64,000 nt of DNA from NCBI GenBank assembly GCA_026239495.1, contig CP110830.1, positions 2,046,001 through 2,110,000 on the forward strand, read 5' to 3'. The notes beneath the pieces were generated by a model. It did no database searches, was not told the DNA's origin, and saw only the letters and a list, made by a program, of their open reading frames with translations. How positions within the stretch are numbered: the stretch's first letter is position 1; the number at the start of each line of letters is the position of its first letter. Shown here piece after piece: positions 55,131 to 64,000 of the stretch. Made by a program: the position numbers and the translations under genes. The stretch is from Spiroplasma phoeniceum. GTDB taxonomy: Bacteria > Bacillota_I > Bacilli_A > Mycoplasmatales > Mycoplasmataceae.

Positions 55131-55380
55131 TTAAAATCCCTCACATTCTATTAATAATTAATATAATTATAACAAGTTTAGCAATAAAATAATAGCATTC
55201 ACTAGTGTAAGCTTTCTAATGTAATCTTTTAAGCTTGATGTAATTATTGTTCATTATGATAATGATAGACAATTATTATTTTTGAATAACTAATTTTTTA
55301 ATTAATATAATAGAAACTAAGATAGCTTGTTGGATGATAAAAAAACATCATTTGCGGAATTAAAGATTTTAAAAAATAAT
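55131..55380. other. Intergenic region upstream of acpP with a gene-fragment tail
   Basis: It holds the acpP promoter region (TATAAT-like segment near 55165) and, at 55328-55380, a plus-strand frame (LLDDKKTSFAELKILKN). That frame rejoins across the following IS and one TA to give NVSRKKVYFL and a stop at 56485. No other gene is seen. Confidence 0.5.
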
Positions 55381-56450
55381 AGACTTCTTGCGATACCTGG
55401 TTTTATTATTAAAATATTATTATAAAATATAATTTATGAGGATATTAAATTATGAAATTTGATGAATTTAAAAATATTAATGATAAAGAATGATTAAGAT
55501 TAACAGGAATAAAACAAGATATTTTTAATAAAATGTTAGATATTTTACAAGTAGCTGAAATAGAAAAATTTAAAAAAGGTGGCAAAGCTAATAAATTATC
55601 ACTAGAAAATCGATTATTGATGACTTTATCGTATTGACGAGAATATCGAACTTATTTTCATCTTGGAAAAAATTTCGGAATTAGTGAAGCTAATTGTTAT
55701 CGCAATATCAAGTGAATTGAAGATATTTTAATTAAACACCCTGATTTTCAGCAAGTTGCTGGTAAAAAAGCACTAATAAATGATTATTTTAATGATAAAA
55801 CTATTATTATTGATGCTACCGAAACCCCAATCCAACGCCCAAAAAAAGACAAAAACAATCTTATTCTGGTAAAAAGAAAAAACACACTATTAAAACACAA
55901 GTAATTATCGAACAAGAAACCAAAAAAATTATTGCAACAAGTTTTTCACTTGGCAAAAAACACGATTATGCTTTATTTAAAGAATCAAAAATCGCAATTT
56001 TAAAAAATACCAAATTAATAGTTGATAGTGGTTATCAAGGAATACAAAAAATTCACAATAATGTTATAATGCCCACAAAGAAAACTAAGAAAAAACATTT
56101 AAATAAAGAACAAAAACAACATAATAGACTAGTTTCAAAAATAAGAATTATTATTGAAAATATTTTTGCTATTCTTAAAAAATTTAAAATTATTACAGAA
56201 AAATATAGAAATCGTAGAAAACGATTTAGTTTAAGATTTAATTTAATTGCTTCAATTTATAATTTACAATTATTATAGTTATCATAAAAGATTTATTTAA
56301 AATTAACGAATTTGAATAATAAAATAATTTTTCGTTGTGGCAAAATATTAAATTTTTAAATAAAAGACATAATTAATTAAAATTATAATTTTATATTAAC
56401 CCCTTTTTACAAATATTTGAAATTATTTTAATGGGTTATGCAAGAAGTCT
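55381..56450 (+). mobile_element. IS5-family element, type A, apparently intact
   Basis: The 1070-bp copy has both termini and TA flanks, inserted in a short unknown gene remnant. Confidence 0.95.
55452..56278 (+). CDS. IS5-family transposase, -1 frameshift fusion
   Basis: Both frames are open and joined at A_AAA_AAA near 55842-55848; the three catalytic motifs match the consensus. Likely functional. Confidence 0.82.
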
Positions 56451-56644
56451 AATAATGTTAGTCGGAAAAAAGTTTATTTTTTATAAAAATTATAAATAAA
56501 TTAATTAAAGACAAATTAAAGTAATCGCTTATTAGAGCGATTTTTTTATTTGAATTATTAATCAGATGGTATCTTTAAAATTAAAATTAACCTATTTTCC
56601 CTAAAAATTAATTAATTTTTATAATTTCCTTTCTGTGATTTATT
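56451..56644. other. Intergenic remnant with terminator
   Basis: After the short gene end there is a stem ATCGCT/AGCGAT (56524-56541) plus T7 and then TTATTTG..AATTATTAAT..CAG..GGTATCTT, the same order of motifs as at 35560-35640. This suggests both derive from one phage-type intergenic region. Confidence 0.45.
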
Positions 56645-57719
56645 AGACTTCTTGCATAACCTAATATAATTATTTTAAAATTCCTATAAAATATTTTTAA
56701 ATTAAAATAAAAATTATAGGAGATTAAAATTATGAAATTTGATAAATTTAATTTTATTAATGATAAATAATTATTGCGATTAACCGGAGCAAAAAAGCTA
56801 CTTTTAATAAAATTTTAAATATTTTACAAGTAGCTGAAATAGAAAAATTTAAAAAAGGTGGCAAAACCAATAAATTATCACTAGAAAATCGGCTACTGAT
56901 GACTTTATCGTATTGACGAGAATATCGGACTTATTTTCATCTTGCTAAAAGTTTTTATATTAGTGAATCTAGTTGTTATCGCAATATCAAGTGAATTGAA
57001 GATATTTTAATTAAACACTCTTATTTTCAACAACTCGCTGGTAAAAAATCACTAATAAATGATTGTTTTAATGATAAAAATATTATTATTGATGTTACTG
57101 AAACCCCAATCCAACGCCCAAAAAAGACAAAAACAATCTTATTCTGGTAAAAAGAAAAAACACACCATTAAAACACAAGTAATTATCGAACAAGAAACCA
57201 AAAAAATTATTGCAACAAGTTTTTCGCTTGGAAAAAAACATGATTATGCTTTATTTAAAGAATCAAAAATATCAATTTTAAAAAAATACCAAATTAATAG
57301 TTGATAGTGGTTATCAAGGAATTCAAAAAATTCACAATAATGTTCTAGTGCCTACAAAAAAAACAAAGAAAAACTCTTTAAATAAAGTACAAAAACAACG
57401 TAATAGAATAGTTTCAAAAATGAGAATTATTATTGAAAATATTTTTGCTATTCTTAAAAAATTTAAAATTATTACAGAAAAATATCGTAATCGAAGAAAA
57501 CGATTTATTTTAAGAATTAATTTAATTGCTTCAATTTATAATTTGCAGTTAGCATAGAATATTTATTTAAAATTAAAGAATTTAAATAATAAATTCATTT
57601 TTTGTTGTGGCAAAATATTAAATTTTTAAATAAAAAACATAATTAATTAAAATTATATTTTTCTATCAGTGTCTTTTTACAAATATTTGCAATTTTTTAA
57701 TATGTTACGCAAGAAGTCT
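56645..57719 (+). mobile_element. IS5-family element, type B, degenerate
   Basis: Both termini are present. The transposase (from 56732) has TAA at codon 13 (near 56768), a one-base loss near 56793, six A in the slip site and an extra A near 57285. Confidence 0.9.
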
Positions 57720-58020
57720 ATTATTGAAAATATTTTTGCTATTCTTAAAAAATTTAAAATTATTACAGAAAAATATAGAAATCGTAGAAAACGATTTAGT
57801 TTAAGATTTAATTTAATTGCTTCAATTTATAATTTACAATTATTATAGTTATCATAAAAGATTTATTTAAAATTAACGAATTTGAATAATAAAATAATTT
57901 TTCGTTGTGGCAAAATATTAAATTTTTAAATAAAAGACATAATTAATTAAAATTATAATTTTATATTAACCCCTTTTTACAAATATTTGAAATTATTTTA
58001 ATGGGTTATGCAAGAAGTCT
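57720..58020 (+). mobile_element. IS5-family type A, 3' fragment
   Basis: Only the last 301 bases remain (from IIENIF of the transposase to the right terminus). It starts exactly at the terminus of the preceding copy. Confidence 0.9.
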
Positions 58021-58791
58021 AATAATTCTTATTTTTGAAACTAGTCTATTATGTTGTTTTTGTTCTTTATTTAAATGTTTTTTCTTAGTTTTCTTTGTGG
58101 GCATTATAACATTATTGTGAATTTTTTGTATTCCTTGGTAACCACTATCAACTATTAATTTGGTATTTTTTAAAATTGCGATTTTTGATTCTTTAAATAA
58201 AGCATAATCGTGTTTTTACCAAGTGAAAAACTTGTTGCAATAATTTTTTTGGTTTCTTGTTCGATAATTACTTGTGTTTTAATAGTGTGTTTTTTCTTTT
58301 TACCAGAATAAGATTGTTTTTGTCTTTTTTTGGGCGTTGGATTGGGGTTTCGGTAGCATCAATAATAATAGTTTTATCATTAAAATAATCATTTATTAGG
58401 GCTTTTTTACCAGCAACTTGCTGAAAATCAGGGTGTTTAATTAAAATATCTTCAATTCACTTGATATTGCGATAACAATTAGCTTCACTAATTCCGAAAT
58501 TTTTTCCAAGATGAAAATAAGTTCGATATTCTCGTCAATACGATAAAGTCATCAATAATCGATTTTCTAGTGATAATTTATTAGCTTTGCCACCTTTTTT
58601 AAATTTTTCTATTTCAGCTACTTGTAAAATATCTAACATTTTATTAAAAATATCTTGTTTTATTCCTGTTAATCTTAATCATTCTTTATCATTAATATTT
58701 TTAAATTCATCAAATTTCATAATTTAATATCCTCATAAATTATATTTTATAATAATATTTTAATAATAAAACCAGGTATCGCAAGAAGTCT
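58021..58791 (-). mobile_element. IS5-family type A, 5' fragment
   Basis: The transposase start and left terminus (58791) remain; the 3' part is missing beyond AATAATTCTTATTTTTG, where the previous terminus abuts. Confidence 0.9.
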
Positions 58792-59572
58792 ATTTTCAAT
58801 AATAATTCTTATTTTTGAAACTAGTCTATTATGTTGTTTTTGTTCTTTATTTAAATGTTTTTTCTTAGTTTTCTTTGTGGGCATTATAACATTATTGTGA
58901 ATTTTTTGTATTCCTTGATAACCACTATCAACTATTAATTTGGTATTTTTTAAAATTGCGATTTTTGATTCTTTAAATAAAGCATAATCGTGTTTTTTAC
59001 CAAGTGAAAAACTTGTTGCAATAATTTTTTTGGTTTCTTGTTCGATAATTACTTGTGTTTTAATAGTGTGTTTTTTCTTTTTACCAGAATAAGATTGTTT
59101 TTGTCTTTTTTTGGGCGTTGGATTGGGGTTTTTGTAACATCAATAATAATATTTTTATCATTAAAATAATCATTTATTAGTGCTTTTTTACCAGCAAATT
59201 GCTGAAAATCAGGGTGTTTAATTAAAATATATTCAATTCACTTGATATTGCGATAACAATTATCTTCACTAATTCCGAAATTTTTTCCAAGATGAAAATA
59301 AGTTCGATATTCTCGTCAATACGATAAAGTCATCAATAATCGATTTTCTAGTGATAATTTATTAGCTTTGCCACCTTTTTTAAATTTTTCTATTTCAGCT
59401 ACTTGTAAAATATTTAACATTTTATTAAAAATATCTTGTTTTATTCCTGTTAATATTAATCATTCTTTATCATTAATATTTTTAAATTCATCAAATTTCA
59501 TAATTTAATATCCTCATAAATTATATTTTATAATAATATTTTAATAATAAAACCAGGTATCGCAAGAAGTCT
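58792..59572 (-). mobile_element. IS5-family type A, 5' fragment
   Basis: As in the preceding fragment, the 3' third is absent; the break is 10 bases further along, at TATTTTCAATAATAATTC. The left terminus is intact at 59572 and abuts phage sequence. Confidence 0.9.
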
Positions 59573-59623
59573 AATAGTTACTTTTAACTTAATACCATCT
59601 CCTTTCTAAATTACTTTTTTTCT

Positions 59624-60508
59624 TTAAATAAACACAAATCCCAAAGTTCTAAATGTTGCTGGACCATTAACTCCAATATTAATCAATCCATCAGGATCAA
59701 TAGATAATGCTAAACATGCACTATTAACCCCTATTTGATCATATATAGCACCTATTGTTTGTCTAAAACTATGCCTTGTTTGCAACATACCTTGACTTTT
59801 TAAATCTCCTTTGATGTCTTTTCCTGAGGCTCAAATTCTATAAATATAACTTTCTTTATCAAAATTAGGAATAGTATATCCTTCTTGATCAACTTTAAAA
59901 TCACTAGTATCGACAATTTCTCAATCTGGAACATTTGGTATAACAATTGATTTTTTTAATTCATCTAAAATTTCTTCTTTTATTTTTGTAATTTCTTCAT
60001 CTTTAATTTTTGCAAGTTTTTCATCTTTAATTTTTTCTATAACAAGTTTATCTAATAAAGCGTCAACTTCTAATTGAGTATAATATGCTTCTAAATCAAT
60101 CATTGTTAAATCAATACCTTCTTCTTGAAAAGTACGAAACATTTTCTTTAAAGTTGTTAAATTAGCCAGTGATTTTGCATAGGTAGGCAATAAAACTTGT
60201 CATGTTGCCATGTGGTCATTTTGTGAAGAATAATTAATATTACCAACACTCATATTTGCCGAAGTAAAAAATTCAATTGGAATGCGGTTAAATGTTCAAT
60301 GCTCAATCGTAATAAACACCATATTAATACAAATTTTCTTTAATAATGGATCTTTAAATGTTTCAAACTTTAGTTTTGAAAATGGATAGTTTAAGTAAGA
60401 ATTAATCATATTTTGGGCTCTTAAAGCAAATGTTTTAAATCATAATTCTACATCACCTTTAAAGAACTTATTATAACGAAATGGAACTTGTGTAATTTTA
60501 CCTGTCAT
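59624..60508 (-). CDS. Phage tail or baseplate protein with the shared tip module
   Basis: The 294-residue protein starts [20 protein letters not shown] and continues [40 protein letters not shown] and [21 protein letters not shown] Lys/Glu repeat helix ([19 protein letters not shown]) follows. The last 110 residues ([18 protein letters not shown] to [20 protein letters not shown]) match the end of the gene at 13322-16002, although the N-terminal parts differ. A TAA after FVFI cuts the last few residues (ERKK there). The N part recalls upper-baseplate/BppU-type proteins, where such a helix links to a receptor-binding head. Intact frame. Confidence 0.65.
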
Positions 60509-60614
60509 TAGAATAAAATTATTATAATTTTACAAAGTAACATTTTGTCATAATTCATTTAACATTTAATCATCTCATTGTCATTTACTTTTTTTAGAAT
60601 AAATTTTCTTTAAT

Positions 60615-61684
60615 AGACTTCTTGCGATACCTGGTTTTATTATTAAAATATTATTATAAAATATAATTTATGAGGATATTAAATTATGAAATTTGATGAA
60701 TTTAAAAATATTAATGATAAAGAATGATTAAGATTAACAGGAATAAAACAAGATATTTTTAATAAAATGTTAGATATTTTACAAGTAGCTGAAATAGAAA
60801 AATTTAAAAAAGGTGGCAAAGCTAATAAATTATCACTAGAAAATCGATTATTGATGACTTTATCGTATTGACGAGAATATCGAACTTATTTTCATCTTGG
60901 AAAAAATTTTGGAATTAGTGAAGCTAATTGTTATCGCAATATCAAGTGAATTGAAGATATTTTAATTAAACACCCTGATTTTCAGCAAGTTGCTGGTAAA
61001 AAAGCACTAATAAATGATTATTTTAATGATAAAACTATTATTATTGATGTTACCGAAACCCCAATCCAACGCCCAAAAAAAGACAAAAACAATCTTATTC
61101 TGGTAAAAAGAAAAAACACACTATTAAAACACAAGTAATTATCGAACAAGAAACCAAAAAAATTATTGCAACAAGTTTTTCGCTTGGTAAAAAACACGAT
61201 TATGCTTTATTTAAAGAATCAAAAATCGCAATTTTAAAAAATACCAAATTAATAGTTGATAGTGGTTATCAAGGAATACAAAAAATTCACAATAATGTTA
61301 TAATGCCCACAAAGAAAACTAAGAAAAAACATTTAAATAAAGAACAAAAACAACATAATAGACTAGTTTCAAAAATAAGAATTATTATTGAAAATATTTT
61401 TGCTATTCTTAAAAAATTTAAAATTATTACAGAAAAATATAGAAATCGTAGAAAACGATTTAGTTTAAGATTTAATTTAATTGCTTAAATTTATAATTTA
61501 CAATTATTATAGTTATCATAAAAGATTTATTTAAAATTAACGAATTTGAATAATAAAATAATTTTTCGTTGTGGCAAAATATTAAATTTTTAAATAAAAG
61601 ACATAATTAATTAAAATTATAATTTTATATTAACCCCTTTTTACAAATATTTGAAATTATTTTAATGGGTTATGCAAGAAGTCT
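60615..61684 (+). mobile_element. IS5-family element, type A, near intact
   Basis: Both termini and TA flanks are present. The transposase (60686-61488) stops 8 residues early because a Ser codon became TAA (NLIA*), so activity is uncertain. It cuts the 3' end of the phage gene at 61685. Confidence 0.93.
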
Positions 61685-62433
61685 AATATAAATTTTTTAC
61701 TATTTAGTAATGTTTTTGTTTTAATTGTTTTGTTTAAATCTTGTTTTGTTCTGAGTTGTTTATATGCTTGAATTACTAGTCCATTACCTAATAAACTAGT
61801 AATTGCGCTATCTTCTAGCGTATTTAACAATTTATCTTTATTAAAGTTATTTTTAAATTGTTCTTGCATTTTTAATATCTTAGCAATTGTCCGATATATT
61901 TTAAAACTATCTTTTACTACTTGCTGATAAGCAAGTGGGGTAAAAGAAACTAAATTAAACAAACTTGTTTTTTTAAATCCCCAACCAATAAACCACTCAC
62001 TGTTCATATAGAATTTAAACGGTTCAGGAGCCAAAACAAACTGTTCTGCTTTGATTAAAGTTGTCATAAAGACAATAGGGACATATTTAGGATTTTTATA
62101 ATATATTGTTAAAGCAACTTCACCCGCAACTGATAAAGGAATAATTTTTACTGCTAAAAAAACATCATAACCATAAGCAAAAGGTAATAATTGGCCTTTT
62201 TTAATAGCCTTAGTTTCAAATTTAGACAATATTTTTTTAGTTTTATCAGTAATTTTATTAATTACTTTTTGTTTAATAGTAATTATTTGTTTTTCAATTG
62301 GGGCTAATAATTTTTTAGTTACTTTTTGAATATAAAAATTTGGATTTAAATAATTTAAGACTTTGTTTAATTTAATTGGTGTTTTATGTAAAATATTTAA
62401 TAATTTATTATTATATATTTTACTGCCCCTCAT
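61685..62433 (-). pseudogene. Phage-type protein, truncated by an IS
   Basis: The frame starts MRGSKIYNNKLLNILHKTPI. It is basic, with helical segments (PIEKQIITIKQKVINKITDK) and several hydrophobic stretches (DVFLAVKIIPLSVAGEVALT, VPIVFMTTLIKAEQFVLAPE). The last genuine codons are at the IS end (LLNSKKFI); the remaining residues come from IS sequence. It lies 12 bases after the previous gene. Function unknown; possibly a virion or membrane-penetrating protein. Confidence 0.5.
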
Positions 62434-62444
62434 TAAATTAGCAT

Positions 62445-63245
62445 TTAATAGTAGATTTTACCAACACCTTTTTTATGAAGATTAGTCATAATGTTGTATC
62501 ACTCATTAGTATTAATTTTACTTATTTTATCAATATTTAATCCATATTCAGACAATCATTTATTAGCATTTTTTTCATTCACGCGTGGTATTTTTTGAAC
62601 TAATTTAGGACTTATTTTTTGAATATTTTTCTCAATTTTTAATAAATTATTAATTGTTTCTAAATTAGAAACTTTAAAACCTTTATAAAAATCATTTCGG
62701 GCTAATTTTCCAATTGTATATAATAAAGTTTCATTATTAGCCTGCTTTGTAAAATCAAATATTAATTTAGAAGATAAAATCTTTTTACCTGTAACTTGCC
62801 TTACAACATCTTCTAAATTATTAGCAGTTATTACACCTAATTTTTCAAGTAGTTTAGTTTCTTTTGCTAATTTTAAAATTCTAGTTGTTCGAACAGCACG
62901 CGTTAATTTACCAATTCCACCAATTGCTGGTAAAAAATTTAAGGCGGTACTTTTTGATGTTACTTCTGATGTTAATTTATCATATATTTGATTTACGGCA
63001 AAATCGGTTGCTGTTTCTACTCCAAACGAGATAACTGCTGCGGCAAAATTAGATAATCCCGCACCAAGACCAACAGCCGAAGCAATACCACCAGTTAAAA
63101 CTGATAAACCAAGAGCTAAAACTTGAATTCCTAAAAATTCTAATAACTGTAAACCAAAATTTTTTTCTTGTTGTTGGATTGACAATCTAGTTGGATTTTT
63201 TTTAACAGCATAAATAAGGGCTGTTTTAGATGTTCCAATTGGCAT
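62445..63245 (-). CDS. Glycine-rich amphipathic phage-type protein
   Basis: The frame starts MPIGTSKTALIYAVKKNPTR (63245); TTG at 63257 is an alternative and neither has a clear ribosome-binding site. It contains a long Ala/Gly-rich hydrophobic region (LALGLSVLTGGIASAVGLGA, then AAAVISFGVETATDFAVNQI), typical of pore-forming or tape-measure-like segments. A Lys-rich helical C terminus ends LHKKGVGKIYY, with two UGA Trp codons. It lies between two other phage-type genes on the same strand. Could be a DNA-ejection or tail-tube-length protein; not certain. Confidence 0.55.
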
Positions 63246-63260
63246 ATCATTTATCAAACG

Positions 63261-63287
63261 AAAAAGTACTATTTTTTAGTACTATTA
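63261..63287 (-). terminator. Stem-loop after the gene at 63285
   Basis: AGTACTA..TAGTACT forms a stem with an A-rich loop and is followed, on the minus strand, by CTTTTTCG. It overlaps the stop codon of the upstream gene. Confidence 0.6.
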
Positions 63288-64000
63288 AGAATTTTTAATT
63301 TTAACATCAATCGAATTTGTTTGACCAGTAGCGTTGTTTTTACCTTCAATTTGAACTGCAACTGTTTTATCATTTGTAATATTAATTGGTCAATCAACAC
63401 CAGCACTTTCAATAAAGTAATCAAAATCACTTTCAGTTAAAGAACTATTTACTGCTTTTACTGCTTTTAAAACAACATATTTAAATTGTGGTTTTAACTG
63501 TTCGGCCGTTGCTTTTGTTGGGTCTGCAACATGAATAATTGGTTTATCTAATTTATTAATTTTACTAATATCAATTTTTGAAACAATATGTTTAATAATT
63601 CCTTTTGGTTCAACCACTGCTCCACCTAAATATAAAACTCTTTCCATAATCAAAGTATTACCCATACCAGTACCTAACGCAGCAGCACCAACTCTTAACG
63701 GAGTATGATCTTTTTTGCGTAAAATAAGAGGGTCATATTTTTTGCTAAACTTAAAGGCAATTGCATTAACACCATCTGGTAATAATTCAATTGTTCCTTC
63801 TGAACCATCTTTATTAATAATTGGTAATTTTTTAGGAACCATATAGTATGTTGTTTCTTCAACAGTTTTCATTGCTCCACTTGTTGTGATTACACTATTT
63901 ATTTGGTCGTTTGCTCCAAGTTGTAACTGTAATTTATTACGAATTCCACGAATAAAATCAGCCGAACCTAAAATAATTGTTTCTGATGGAGTAAAGCCGT
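63285..64000 (-). CDS. Phage-type structural protein, 5' end outside the window
   Basis: The visible 238 codons read TPSETIILGSADFIRGIRNK, then TSGAMKTVEETTYYMVPKKL, ILRKKDHTPLRVGAAALGTG and the C-terminal FDYFIESAGVDWPINITNDK to DVKIKNS. The frame is open to the window edge. The ATG at 63872 is internal. The Ser/Gly-rich segments and beta character resemble a virion surface or tail-tube-type protein, but I do not recognise the family. First visible gene of the minus-strand phage-type cluster. Confidence 0.5.

Overview
The window is very AT-rich, and UGA is read as tryptophan throughout: tyrS, portal, terminase, DegV and transposase frames stay open only if UGA is sense. Two tRNA-Trp genes are present, one with anticodon CCA and one with UCA. 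Together with Spiroplasma-style lipoproteins, traces of a filamentous (plectrovirus-type) phage and a tyrS/acpP/Fur-family/DegV housekeeping set, this points to a Spiroplasma chromosome (genetic code 4). The heavy insertion-sequence (IS) load and many broken genes suggest a host-associated lineage with a degrading genome. I infer this from the sequence alone.

Layout. 1-8.2 kb: IS copies in a RecD-like helicase remnant, a C39-like peptidase remnant and two plectrovirus-type genes, then an intact lipoprotein gene (6651-8204). 8.3-19.7 kb: conjugation (TraG-like) debris, then a tailed-phage late region on the minus strand (small and large terminase, a small gene, portal, a tail/tip gene, a membrane protein) converging on a RuvC-like early gene. 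19.7-31.1 kb: an intact IS1595-family element, an ISLre2-family element, lipoprotein and exported-protein genes, and a scaffold/major-capsid fragment cut by nested IS copies. 31.3-33.5 kb: housekeeping block ending in tyrS. 33.5-40.2 kb: an IS3-family element, a PLD-like fragment and a second phage segment (early genes, recT, RuvC-like) whose leader holds a GC-rich structured non-coding RNA candidate. 40.2-45.6 kb: IS debris. 45.7-55.1 kb: core genes (nicotinate phosphoribosyltransferase, YtpR, broken M42 peptidase, two DegV proteins, tRNA-Ser, two tRNA-Trp, Fur-family regulator, acpP). 55.4-59.6 kb: a pile-up of IS copies. 59.6-64 kb: further minus-strand phage-type genes.

The dominant feature is one IS5-family element about 1070 bp long (termini GACTTCTTGC, flanking TA), present as some 22 complete or partial copies in two sequence types, called A and B here. 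Its transposase is split by an A_AAA_AAA slippery site that fits programmed -1 frameshifting. At least seven copies look coding-competent. Other mobile families are an IS3-like element with unusually long 15-bp target duplications, IS1595, two ISLre2 lineages, and a roughly 150-bp MITE with 8-bp duplications.

The phage pieces read as one tailed-phage gene set in several fragments. Early genes (small ORFs, coiled-coil protein, RecT, RuvC-like) run on the plus strand and late genes on the minus strand; the early and late intergenic regions share a conserved sequence. None of the fragments looks able to make virus. The least explained parts are the structured RNA candidate near 36.1-36.5 kb, the MITE family, the long-duplication IS3 element and the exchange of a tail-tip domain between two phage genes.
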